Below, one piece after another: positions 21,901-33,028 of a stretch of DNA of 64,000 nt. The notes beneath the pieces were generated by a model that did no database searches, had not been told where the DNA came from, and was given only the letters and a program-made list of their open reading frames with translations. The position numbers and the translations under genes are program-made. Positions within the stretch are counted from its first letter, which is position 1. The number at the start of each line of letters is the position of its first letter. The DNA lies in the NCBI GenBank assembly GCA_015680685.1, contig MNCI01015910.1, positions 1,961,001 to 2,025,000 of the forward strand, in the 5' to 3' direction. The DNA is from Gnetum montanum (lineage: Eukaryota > Streptophyta > Gnetopsida > Gnetales > Gnetaceae).

Positions 21901-24870
21901 TATTTTAAAATTGAATAAAACAAGGAATCTACTATTCTCAAATGTTATTTTTATTAATGGTTTGTTGTAAAAGCTATTTTTAATTATTATTTACAAATGC
22001 ACATATGAAAGATAATTACTTCATAATTATCCTTCTTTATCTAAACATATATCTAATGAAATATATGACTTATCACTCTTAGTTAAAATGTAAGTCATTA
22101 CTGATATCCTCCTATCAAACATGTAATATATGATTTGAAAGCATGTATGTATTAAATTTCAACTCAAGTGTGATATATAATTATCTGTAATTTTCTATCT
22201 TCTCATAACTATGTATAAAAATCAAAATCATTTAATTTGCCTTGCAAATATTCATAATTATTTAAGTGTTGTAATAAACATGATTGTAATAATTGTAGTG
22301 AAGTTCATATATCATGCTAGTAGAATATGAGATAAAAAATATATGATTTTTATAAATAAAAAGTTGCACACATTTTTTTAGATCATAATATGTTAAATAT
22401 GATATATATCATGTNNNNNNNNNNNNNNNNNNNNNNNNNNNNNNNNNNNNNNNNNNNNNNNNNNNNNNNNNNNNNNNNNNNNNNNNNNNNNNNNNNNNNN
22501 NNNNNNNNNNNNNNNNNNNNNNNNNNNNNNNNNNNNNNNNNNNNNNNNNNNNNNNNNNNNNNNNNNNNNNNNNNNNNNNNNNNNNNNNNNNNNNNNNNNN
22601 NNNNNNNNNNNNNNNNNNNNNNNNNNNNNNNNNNNNNNNNNNNNNNNNNNNNNNNNNNNNNNNNNNNNNNNNNNNNNNNNNNNNNNNNNNNNNNNNNNNN
22701 NNNNNNNNNNNNNNNNNNNNNNNNNNNNNNNNNNNNNNNNNNNNNNNNNNNNNNNNNNNNNNNNNNNNNNNNNNNNNNNNNNNNNNNNNNNNNNNNNNNN
22801 NAAGTCATAAATTTCTAGATCTATAAATCCTTTACAAAATAGTTAAGTAATTTCTTGATTATATATTCAACTTTAGTTAATTTTAAAACTATTTATAAAT
22901 AAGTAAAATGAGTGTTTTTCTTTTTCAATAGATCATAGTAGCATATTTTTTATTGTTATGTATTAACTATTATTAGAACCCAACAATAACAACCATTTCC
23001 AAATGAAATGTTGCAATGAAAGTATGTAGTTATGTTGTCTAAGATCATTCCGCTTCCATCAAAGCAATATGAACTATAGTCTTTAAATATATCTCTATTA
23101 TTTATTTTTGGTCTTTTAATTTTGTAGTTATGTAGCAACAAAAAAACTAATAGATCAAACAAATAGTATGATCCACACTCTGCATTCCTTAACCCAATGA
23201 TGTATGAATAGTATTTAAAATTATTTTCTTCTACTTTCTTTGGCCTTAGACTTGATATGTTATTCCTTTAATAACCTCTTTAGACATGTATAGTAGATCT
23301 ACTTCCAATAATTTATTTGATAGTGCTTTCCCAACTATTTTTCTCTTAGAATCACCAAAGACATCACATTATTCATGCACTGTTTCTAATGAAGTAGGAC
23401 TTAACTTCTTCTCTTATTGATCTTCAATTGATGTATCTTTTCCTATAAAAAATTATATATAATGTTACTTATTAGGCATGAAATTGGTACTATCTTAATA
23501 TTGATAAGATTTTTTTCTTAATTTAATATCTATGTTAGCTAAAACTATTGTTTCGACAATAATCATAAGTTTTGTTAAAGATTTATAATGACAATAAATA
23601 ATTTGTTTAATTACATAGATTGTATTAGTTAAATATATGTGAATCAATTTTGGGAATGATTTTTATCCATCTCCCACCCACTAGATAAGAGTTATTATAC
23701 TTGTATAAAACCCCACAGCAATGAGATATCCATATAAAAGTATTTTTTGTTAGCTTATCATCATAGCACAACTATGGTATGATCTATGAAGTCCAAATCA
23801 TTTAACATAGTATACTAGCCTTATCAGTTGAAGATATCTATCATTGCACCATCATGCCATGGAATATTTTAAGGTATCCTATAGCTTCTATGATTTCTAA
23901 ATTAGCCATCATAGTTCAATAGTACTATGAATTCGAAGTGAGTATGTCATTACATGGTCATGCTATGAAATCTATGTTCTAGGTACATATGTATAAGAGT
24001 CTTTATTTAAAACAATAATTTAAAAACATTGTATAAGTCACATGATAAAAGAACATTTATTAATATAGTATTAGAGCTCTAATTAGAAAGCACATAAGGG
24101 GTTAAAAAATAATTAAAGATATTGTATCATCCATAGCTTGTAAATTTTTCCTTTACATGATGTTTTCAGTCTAATTAGATTCATCATTAGTTGCTATTGA
24201 TTTCTTAAGGATTGGAGAGAAAATAAATATTATTACAACTAATTGAGATATAGTGGGTAACGATTAGTCTTAGAAAAAATAGCTTACTATATGAAAAGGG
24301 AAGAAAAAGGAAAAGAAAGAAAAAAATTTAAAGATATAAAAATTACAATAAAAAAACTAGTTGTAGGAATAAATGATAGGAAGATAGAAAAGGAAACCTC
24401 TTTCAATAATATTTTAAAGAGAAATAATGTCTCAAATAAAAATGACTAGTTGTAGCACAAAAATAGTTTGAATAGAAGGATAGAGAAAGTAGGGGATATA
24501 GGGGTTGTTAGTTTAGTGGGTATAGGGGGATAGTAATTTTAAGGAAAAGTAATACTACTACTTAAAAATTGTTAAAATAAAAAATTTAAAAGTAATTTTA
24601 AATAATTAATTAAAAAATGTAAAACGTTATAGAGGGAAACAAAAAACCAACAATATAATGAGATAGTCATCATAACTGAGCTCATAACTCCTAATATATA
24701 AGATGAGGAGTTTGTAAATATATATAGAACATACTATAGGTAATATAAAAAATTCTTTTTAGAGAGAAAAATGAATAAATTAAGTAGGGTTTTAAAGAAA
24801 ATTTCTAGATTACTTAATTTTTGTCAAAATAGGCCACCATGTTGAGTTGGTAAAATAGCCTTGATTTCAA
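21901..24870. other. AT-rich DNA with no recognisable gene
   Basis: Very AT-rich, stop-dense sequence on both sides of the assembly gap. I looked for copia, gypsy, LINE and Penelope motifs and saw none outside the flanking features. Bases 24300-24700 are purine-rich and include two similar AACTAGTTGTAG and GACTAGTTGTAG stretches about 90 bp apart. It may be the decayed 3' end of C1 and the 3' tail of the Penelope-like copy. Confidence 0.5.
22415..22801. other. Assembly gap (387 N)
   Basis: A run of 387 undetermined bases in AT-rich DNA. Any open frame crossing it is meaningless. Confidence 0.99.
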
Positions 24871-24874
24871 TTAA

Positions 24875-25640
24875 CATTATTAAAATGAATTCTAATTTTA
24901 AGGGCTTATCTAATTCTTCTATGTATAAAGTTATTCATTACATAAAGAACTTCACTATTATCTATTAACCACTTATGATTTCTAAAGGGGTTATCATTTT
25001 TTATGTGTTTTATAACATGTGATTTCGAAAATCTATTATATTGTATATCTTTAAAGTGTTCTTTCAATTTAATAGAGAAAGTTCTACCTGTTTTATCAAT
25101 ATAACATTTAACATAATGCAAGAAATTTTATAAACATTACTATTATTGACAATATTATTTTTATCTTTAGGACTATTAAAAATTGCAAATATTTTGTTAT
25201 AGGGTTTAAAAATTGTTATAACATCATGTTTTTAGAAAAATCTAGCTATTTTCTCAAAAATATCTTTGATGTAGGAAATGCTAATGACTTTTTTATTTGA
25301 AATAAAATTATTATTATCTAAATGTTCTAGTCCATAATTATATTAGAAGGAATGTCAATTTTCTTCAATGAAGAATGAATCAATTTTATATATGCTTTAG
25401 TAATAGTCTTTTTATTAAAGTTGTTGAGTTTAAAGATTGTGTTAAAATGATTAGCCTCTTTATGGAAAAAAGTTGCATTACAAATATTGAGAGCTTCGTT
25501 CAGTAAGAAACAAAGGATAGAAAGTTTTTAACTAAATGGATGATTACAAAGACTATCCAAATATCAATCAATTAAAGATATTTACTTTGCACTTCTTCAA
25601 CAATATGCTTTTCTTTCATAGTTTTCATTACCTACATTCT
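24875..25640 (-). pseudogene. Penelope-like element: RT C-terminus and GIY-YIG nuclease
   Basis: Minus-strand, 5'-truncated copy. It begins near 25640 with NHPFS, KLSILCFLLNEALNICN, NHFNTIFKLNNFNKKTITKAYIK, which fits the RT-to-linker part of Penelope-like elements (NHP..., a Lys-Ile-Ser/Leu run, then 'LNNF/NGY'). A frameshift near 25300 leads to SISYIKDIFEKIARFF and ITIFKPYNKI-A-FNSPKDK, the usual block before the nuclease. Then comes NNSNVYKISC, HYVKCYIDKTGRTFSIKLKEH and KSHVIKHI (25121-24985). That matches the GIY-YIG pattern of VYKI-C, KCYIGQTGRSF-R-KEH and SA-A-H. The element would prime reverse transcription at nuclease-cut DNA. There are several stops and two frame changes. Confidence 0.75.
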
Positions 25641-25934
25641 AAGGAATGAACATATAGTCAATGATGCATGATTAATTTATCATGTTTTTATAGGCTTTAT
25701 AATGAAAAGAATATTTATTATACATTTTATTTGTCTGGTTTCAAGGTTTTCATATGAACCTTATCTCTACCATGTATTGTTGATGTTGAACTCTCTTGTT
25801 TAGATTCATGGTGAAAGAATATATACACTAGTGATGCTTACAATCATATATAGAGATAAGAGAAATATTTTTTTACAAAAAATGTAAGGGATATGTACCT
25901 ACTTCTTCAATGATTTTTTTGCTTTTGGTTTTAA
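25641..25934. other. Short AT-rich spacer
   Basis: 294 bases between the truncated 5' end of the Penelope-like copy and the first LTR of G4. No motif recognised. Confidence 0.5.
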
Positions 25935-26762
25935 TGAGTACATCACCTAACCCATGTGATCCTTGATGGATTGTCTTGGTATATTTCTTGTTACGTAGAT
26001 GTGTTTTGGTTGTGTTTGTATGTCTTGGCTAGTTCCATAGGAGTTTGGAAAGTTTTGGTATTGATGGAAGCTTGTTTGGTGAGCTTGGCCTTCAAGCTAG
26101 ACATCTTGGGATCATTCATGATAGCCCAACAGACATCACATGTTGATATAAGACATCCTACTAGGCTAATAAGACATCTTATCCCATGGTAGGACATCTT
26201 ATCAAGTCTTAATATGTCTTACAAGGACCTTGAGACATCTTCCATACTAAATCCAGTCCTGGGTAAGCTATCTCCTAGACTACAAAGATGTCTTCCTATG
26301 CATGTTTTCTTACTTAGGAAAGATGTCTTCTCTCACTCAAAGACATCTTATTTGACCATGAGATGTTTTTTGTTTGGATTCCAATGAACTCAAAATTATA
26401 ATTTTGAAGGTCAAGAAAGATGAGAAGACATGAGAAAAATTATAAGTAGACTTATTGGGCCTCCATTTGGTCAAGAGTATCTAGGAAGTAAGAGTTATGT
26501 GTTAAGAGTCTAAGAGTAAGAAAAAAGAGAGAGTGTTTGGCCAATTATCTTGATCATCCTTCTTGAGTGTGATTACTTTGCTTGAGTATGATGTAAGAGT
26601 TAGATTGAATCATTTGTCTATCCTTAGCAGTGTGTGCTTTCCTTATGCTTCTAATTACATTTTCTTAAGCAAGAATAAATCTTTTCCCAATATTTTCTTA
26701 TTCAATTTATCTTTCTTTTGGTTTGAGAAATCTTGGACTATGAAATCCAAGGGAGCTCCTCA
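25935..26762 (+). repeat. 5' LTR of G4
   Basis: It starts TGAGTACATCACC and ends GGGAGCTCCTCA. It aligns with 31382-31402 plus 32246-33028. It carries eleven copies of an 8-bp motif AGACATCT or AGATGTCT between 26099 and 26368 (see findings). The phrase AAATTATAAGTAGAC near 26440 may be the TATA region. Confidence 0.8.
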
Positions 26763-26768
26763 TTAGAT

Positions 26769-26781
26769 TTGTATTATAGCC
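26769..26781 (+). other. Primer-binding site, initiator-Met type (G4)
   Basis: TTGTATTATAGCC differs at three positions from the common plant retrotransposon site TGGTATCAGAGCC and lies six bases after the LTR end. Confidence 0.55.
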
Positions 26782-27119
26782 TTTTTATAATTGAAAAAAA
26801 TAGTATTCAAGTGGATAATCCTTACCTCAATTATAAGAAATTGTTTCAAATTCTTAATTTTGATTGAATTCACTCTTGTTGCCTTTTTCACCCATCATAG
26901 TGCTTGCAAAATTTCCTTTGATCTCTAAGTTTATCATATCCTTAAATATTTAAAAGATAATTATATAATTGGTTACCCATTGGCTTATAGTAGCTAGGAT
27001 TTAAAGATCTTAAACTTACTTTTCCTAATATTTGAATACTTCTTGTTTCATTCCTTTGGAAATCCTAGATATTCTACCTTTCTTTGTAGAATTTTATGGA
27101 ATTTTTCTTTTTAGGTTAT
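26782..27119 (+). other. G4 leader
   Basis: Non-coding AT-rich sequence after the G4 primer site. It may include the breakpoint where copia C3 sequence begins; I cannot place that breakpoint exactly. Confidence 0.4.
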
Positions 27120-28399
27120 TTTCATCATGGCTTCAAAGAAGAAGATAGTTCAATATTTTTCAAGATACATGAATAACATGAGAAGCACTAAGCTCATTGT
27201 TGAGATAGAAGCTAGTAGAGAACAAAAGATATGCTTCTTCATTAAAAGCATCAAGGTAAGGGAATAACTTAAGTGCTTCTTCATCAAGATATTCTTCAAG
27301 ACATTCCTTCATGTTGTTGACCTTTTATTATGTCAAAACCTTAAGGAAAATGGAGAGCATAGAATGTTTGTTATGGATGATGTGTTTGCAGGACATGAAT
27401 AAGAACTCCACAATGAGATACCAAGGACTCAAGAGAAACAAGATCTATAATGAGATGACAAAGTAAAAACTATATGAGCCAAGATGAAAGCATGGATTGA
27501 AATGAAAGACTACAAACCAAATGAACATGCTCCAAGGATTGGGAAGAAGACAAATTGATGAGAGGAAGCCATAGAAACCAGCACCCAAGAGTTGAGGAGA
27601 TGTCTTCTAGAAATAGTAGACGTCTTTATCCCAGAGAAGATGTCTCCCCATAGACGTCCCATTTTCTAGGAAGACATCTCTTTTGAATTGAGGCCAATCT
27701 CATCTAGATTTTACCAACTTTGAAGGAGATGTTTACACTAGCTATTGGATAGTCATTACATGAATTTTGAGGAGTTTTTGAAAACTTCAAGGCTATAAGA
27801 AAATACCAAATTTTTGGAAATTATGTAAGTACTATTCACATCTAAGTAATCATTGTCATATCTATGCTATTGTATTCTTGTTCTTCATTGTAACATCATT
27901 TTCTTAGTTGTATGTTGAATTGAGCTTAAATGATAAGGACTTGTGATTTTAGTTATATTCTTTCCTTGTGTATTTTTATTTTCTTTATTGTCCTATGAGG
28001 TTGATGTGCTTCTTGTGAGAAGGCATTCACATTCAGCTTGTTGGGACTTATAGGGTTGAGTGGTTTTGCAGTGTCAAAACACTTTAGAGTGAAGCTCAAT
28101 TTTGTAAAGGTTGTGGGATCCTTGAAACCACATTTTGAGCTTGTTTGGACCTTGTAGGGTTGAGTAGTTTCACAACAAAGAAAAACTTTGGTGTGAAGCT
28201 CAAAGCTTGTAGAGGGTGTGGTGCCCTTCAAACCACATTTGATTGAGAAATAAAGTCTAAAGGTGTGCATGGATTCTACCCTCCAAGTGTGAAAGTACCC
28301 AAGTTGGGGAACCATGTAAAATTTTGTGTTTTTTTTTGTGGTAGGTACAATTTCAATTGGGAGCTTATTCATCCCCCCCTTCTAAGTTCTCAATCTTCA
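27120..28399 (+). repeat. Copia LTR, 3' part (C3)
   Basis: The right end is defined by the copia primer site at 28402. The last 450 bases align with the reverse complement of 62796-63258: shared phrases include GGGTTGAGTGG, AGCTTGT-AGGGT-TGGT and CCCAAGTTG-GGAACCA. The layout resembles SIRE/Maximus-type copia LTRs. Between 27598 and 27690 are five copies of AGACGTCT or its deaminated forms. The left limit is uncertain. Confidence 0.6.
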
Positions 28400-28401
28400 A
28401 G

Positions 28402-28414
28402 TGGTATTAGAGCC
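28402..28414 (+). other. Primer-binding site, initiator-Met type (C3)
   Basis: TGGTATTAGAGCC differs by one C-to-T change from TGGTATCAGAGCC. It lies two bases after the LTR end CTTCA. Confidence 0.8.
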
Positions 28415-28454
28415 TGGTACTATTACATTTGGCTTCAATTTTCAAGGGTGAACT

Positions 28455-30050
28455 ATGGATACGACATCCTATACAAAGCCACCAATGTTTGATAGGTTCG
28501 ATTTTTCTTATTAGAAGGAAAGAATGCAATGCTTCTTTGAGTCAATGGAGTTTGAGGTATGGGAGTCCACCCTTGAAGGTTACACATTGCCTGTTGATAG
28601 TGCACAAAGGCCATTAAGCCATGGAGCACATGGACATTAGAAGAGAGAGATAAGTTCATGTATGATTCTAAAGCAAAAAAATTTTATATTGTGCATTAAA
28701 TAAGTCTAAATTATAGAATAGCTGGATGTAGAACAACCAAAGAAATTTGCGAAATCTTAGAAGCTACATATGAGGGCACATTCATAGTTAAACAATCAAA
28801 ACTCTTGGTTTTGCAAACTGAGTACAATAAACTCAAAATTAGGGAAGGAGAAAAGATAAAAGATCATTTTTAGAGGGAAAAGGATCTATTTGTAGTTAGT
28901 AGGGGTACAGGCAAGGACTTTGCTGAAAGTGATGTCATCATTAAAATGATGAGAACACTACAGCCTAAATTTAGACCTAAGGTTATAGCTATGAAAGAAA
29001 TTAAGGATTTTTTTGTCTTAAAATTTGAACAACTTCAAAGTGTTCTCATTACCTATGAAATGAATCTCATAAGCAAAGGGATAATAAAAGAAAAGCCCAT
29101 TACCTTAAAATTAGCATCCAAAGAAGAGGAATTGGCTAAGTAAGATCTGAGCAGTGAAAAGGAAATAGCTCTTTTATCAAGAAGAGTTCAAAGGCTTCTA
29201 GCAAAAAAGGAAAGAAGTATTAATCAATCAAGATCCAACCAATCCAACTCTAAAGATAAGGATAGAGGTAAAAATTTTTGAAATTCTAATTTTGATGCTT
29301 ATTTAATAGAATTTTGGGTATGTGGTGAAAGAGGCCATGTGGCCTCTAAATGTCCTAACAATAGCAGGTTACAACAAAAGGATAAGATAGACGTGGACAT
29401 GAAGAACACTAAATTCTATTCAAGATTGGATGATGGATAACAAAGTGTAGAAGAAGTGGAGGATACTTCAAAAGATTCACTTCTCATATATATGGCTTTC
29501 ATAAATGATAATACTAGCTTGTTGGATGATGATGATCAAATAGAAATAGAAGAAGAAGAAATATATGACCTCCTGTGCAATGAACTTTTATCTTTTCAAA
29601 ATATTTGTACAAAACTAAATAAAGAAAAATATCACAATGTATCTTTATTGAATATGAAAGTTTTAGATCTCACAAAAGAAACTTCAGACCTAAGGAATTA
29701 GAATAAAAACATAACCATGTCCTATGAGTAGATTAAGGAAGAACTTGTAGATGTTAAACTTGTGAATGAGAGGCTAGTCAAAGGAAAAGAATCCCTTCAA
29801 ATAGTTTTTGGGCAAGGAAGAAGTTCAAATGATAAAAGTGGACTAGGCTATTGTTAATAAGAACAAGCATCTCCACAAAATATATCCGAACAAGAAGTAT
29901 CTTCAAAGATTGAGGTAACTATTGATACAAAATTTAGCCAAAGAATAACTTCAAGGTTTACTAAGTTCAAAAAGGTTAAATATTATTACTATAATAGATT
30001 TGGGCATAAAAATGGATTTGTATTTGAAGCATTATGATATGAACACCTGG
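28455..30050 (+). pseudogene. Copia gag (C3, SIRE/Maximus-like)
   Basis: Starts at ATG 28455 (MDTTSYTKPPMFDRF), 40 bases after the primer site. The UBN2-type gag domain is visible as KERMQCFFESMEFEVWE, SKAKKFLYCALNKSK, TKEICEILEATYEGT, VKQSKLLVLQTEY, IIKMMRTLQPKFRPKV and FEQLQSVLITYE. A first knuckle at 29312-29353 reads WVCGERGHVASKCPN, with the first Cys of CCHC lost. An acidic stretch (29456-29560, DDDDQIEIEEEEIYD) and a coiled-coil region follow. A second knuckle-like YYYYNRFGHKNGF lies at 29976-30015. Protease should come next, but the sequence passes into gypsy integrase. The frame has several stops and shifts. Confidence 0.8.
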
Positions 30051-30059
30051 GCATATCAC

Positions 30060-31220
30060 AAGACTCCTTGGTCCTATCCAAATGTGTCTAGAAAGGTATC
30101 TATGGAGGATAACAAAAATTTATCAATAAATTGGAATTGATCAGCAAAAATTACTTTTGTCCAGGTATGTATAGAGATGTGGTTGAATTTGTAAAAGAAT
30201 GTTACGTATGCCAAAATTTCAAAGGGGAAAAGGGTGTTAATGATCATTATTTAGCTTTGCCAATCTTAAATGCTTCATAGAAAATTATTTCTTTGAACTT
30301 TATTTGTGACATTTCTAAGAGAAGATCTAATCATGATTCCATACTTGTTGTGGTTAATAGATTTACTAATATGGCTCATTTTATTCCATATAAGAGAAGT
30401 GGTGATGCTTCCCATGTTGCTCATTTTCAATGTATAATGAGATTTCATGACATTTCTTTGAACATTGTGAGTGATAGGAATGTTAAATTTAGTTGCTTTT
30501 TGAGGTCACTTTGGAAATTACTTGGGAATCAAATTATCATTTTATATCACTTATTATCCTCAAACCAATGGGTAAACTAAAGTTTTTTATAGAACTTTGT
30601 TAAAGATATTGAGATGTTTGTATGAGGATTAACCTTATAAATGAGAAAATATGTTGGCCCATATTGAGTTCTCATACAATAATGCTTCTCATTCCAACAT
30701 TGGAAAGAGTTCCTTTGTAGTAAATTATGATTTTTCACCAAGAATGATTGATGAGAGAGAAAATTTGAAGATTATGCCTCTTTGAGCTCTAATTTTGTTA
30801 AACAAATAAAATAGTTGCATTATCAAGTCAAGTATCACTTGGAAAAAAGAACAAAGGTTGTGTCATCCAAGGCCAATAAGGGTAATAGGATAACTGATTT
30901 TTAGATTAGTGATTATGTTTGGATCTATTTTGGTAAGGAAAGTTAAAGAAATGTATATTTCTATAAGCTCAAGTTAAGGAGGATTATTTCATTTAAAATC
31001 AAGACCAAGATCAATCCAAATGCTTATGATATTAACTTACCTAATGATTTTTCTATTTCTTATGTCTTTAATGTTTTAGATTTGAGTCCAAATCATGGGA
31101 ATGTGATTACATCAAAATTGGATAATAGTCTTGAGATCCTAAAGGATGCACTTGAAGAGAAAAATTCATCTAAGCCATCAAGGAAAGTAATTATGCTACA
31201 AGTAATAAAGGCTAGAAGCA
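30060..31220 (+). pseudogene. Ty3/gypsy integrase, chromovirus-like (G4)
   Basis: The zinc region at about 30150-30220 has NYFCPGMYRDVVEFVKECYVCQNFKG. The core has LNFICDISKRRSNHDSILVVVNRF, equivalent to MDFI-GLP-DSI-VVVDRF, with the first catalytic Asp changed to Asn. Then come MAHFIPYKRSGDASHVAHF and IVSDRNVKF with the second Asp intact; the Glu region is decayed. The C-terminal NPNAYDINLPNDFSISYVFNVLDLSP (about 31018-31092) matches the NAYK-DLPG-Y-VS-TFNVADLSP block of chromovirus-type gypsy integrases. It ends just before the polypurine tract. No chromodomain can be read with confidence. Confidence 0.8.
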
Positions 31221-31367
31221 TAAGAGGCTAAAAGATACATGAGTACTTGATACATTAGAATGGTGAGGATCCTAAAATGCAATTTAGAGTCATGAAAAGG
31301 ATTTTTCTTTCTAGGCGCTTAATGTTATCCCAAGTGCACAACCAACCTGAAGACAAGTTTCATTTTT

Positions 31368-31381
31368 AAAGTTGGGAGAGA
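31368..31381 (+). other. Polypurine tract of G4
   Basis: AAAGTTGGGAGAGA directly precedes the 3' LTR start TGATGAAAACATCACC. Plus-strand DNA synthesis would prime here. Confidence 0.7.
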
Positions 31382-33028
31382 TGATGAAAACATCACCCAA
31401 CCTGATGAGTGGCGAGGTACCCCTACACTCAACCATACGAATACGAGCGTTACATGCACGATCCGATTGAACTCCATAGATGGACTAGTTGTGGCATCTA
31501 GAAAGTTAGCCTGAGGTCGCAGTTCGCTATCTTTCGACCTGGACTAGTATTATTTTTGTCATGTATGGTTTAGTCCAGAGTGAGGTGTATGATGTGGTTC
31601 CTAATCTAATGCTACTCCTGAAGGTAATGGAAAATGAGATTAACTAAGCTAGGAGGAAAGGGTGAGAGTGAATCTAACTAGCCTAAGTGCGATGAGCATC
31701 CGTTCCTTAATTATCCTTACACATCTTGGACTTTGTGCACAACTACTACTGGGATTACCAAGTGTAGATCCTAGGTACACTACTGGGTTACCAAGTAGTC
31801 ACACTTAAATACTCGTAATCAAGTCGTACTCATTCCACGTTTTAACATGGGTTTAAGGGTGAGAAGAGATTAACTAGGAAAGTAGTAAATAATAATTAAA
31901 TAATTAATTAGACTAAGTGAATGCTACAATGATGAAGTAATCTCAATCTTTATTGCCGGTCATGTGCGTGTCCAAGTACGTCACACTCGAATAAAGGATG
32001 CCATACAATCACAATCACCACACTACAGGCAGACACTAGAAAATATTCTATCTCTGGAAGGGTAAAACTACCAAAGTTCCACTAAGGGACTAACACTAGA
32101 TGCAAAACAAGGGAGAGCTGCCTCTTATTTATAGAATTTGCAGTGGCCTATGATATTGCGGCTAATGTGATATCACGGCTGCGATATCGCAGCCCATGGG
32201 ATATCACGGTAGTGATATCACAGCTAGCAAATTCATGACTCATCACAGCCTATGTATCATCTTTAATGGATTGTATTTGTATGTTTCTTATTATCTAGAC
32301 ATTTTTTGATTCTATTTGTGTATCCTTGCTAGCTCCATAGGTGTTCAAGGGGTTTCAAAATTAATGGAAACCTATTTAGCAAGTTTAAGCTTTAGCTGAG
32401 ACATCTTGGGATCATTCATGCTAGCCCAAAGGCTGTCACATGTTGACATAAGATGTCCTAACAAGATAATAAAACATCTTATCCCATGGTAGAACATCTT
32501 ACCAAGCCTTAAGATGTCTAATAGGGATCTTAGGACATCTTTTTTTTTACTAAATCTAGTCTCAAGTAAGATGTCTACCAAACTACAAAGATGTCTTCCT
32601 ATGCATGTTTTCACACTTAGGAAAGATGTCTTATCTGACCATGAGACATTTTTTTTTTTTACAAATTCTAATGGAGTAAAAATTGTAATTTTGAATGTTA
32701 AGGAAGATGAGAAGACATGAGAAAAAAGTATAAATAGACCTCTTGGACCTCCATTTGGTCAAGAGTTTCTTGGAAGTGAGAGTTACAAGTTGAGAGTTTA
32801 AGAGTAAGGAGAAAGAGAAAGTGTTTGGCCAATTATCTTAGTCACCATTCTTAAGTATGGTGGAAGGGTTATCTTCAATCATTTGTCTATCCTTGGAAAT
32901 GTGTTCTTACTTTGTTCTTGTAATTACATTTTCTTAAGAAAGAATAATTATCCATTTATTTTGTTATTCAATGTCTCTTACTTTTGATTTAAGCGAGCTT
33001 GGGTTGTGGAATTTAAGGGAGCTCCTCA
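31382..33028 (+). repeat. 3' LTR of G4, interrupted by a solo LTR
   Basis: Bases 31382-31402 and 32246-33028 together align with the 5' LTR. The interruption is the Athila-type LTR at 31403-32245. Confidence 0.8.
31403..32245 (-). repeat. Solo Athila-type LTR
   Basis: An 843-bp LTR of the A1/A2 family with no internal domain. It is flanked by CAACC (31398-31402) and CAGCC (32246-32250), a target duplication with one transition. The TATA box is near 32126-32134 and GATATC units lie at 32150-32225. A solo LTR is the usual remnant of recombination between the two LTRs of one element. Confidence 0.88.

Larger units (their letters stand above)
25935..33028 (+). mobile_element. Chromovirus-like gypsy element G4, chimeric inside
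   Basis: Two direct, plus-strand LTRs (25935-26762 and 31382-33028, the second carrying a solo LTR) enclose an initiator-Met-type primer site and a gypsy integrase followed by a polypurine tract. The expected gypsy gag, protease and RT are absent. Their place is taken by the end of a copia LTR and a copia gag (C3). The two flanks (TTTAA and TCAAA) are not a convincing target repeat. LTR lengths agree once the 843-bp solo LTR and its 5-bp duplication are removed (828 and 799 bp). Confidence 0.75.

Noticed and set aside
22383-22818. Open frames of about 140 codons on both strands
   Set aside because: They consist almost entirely of undetermined bases of the assembly gap.
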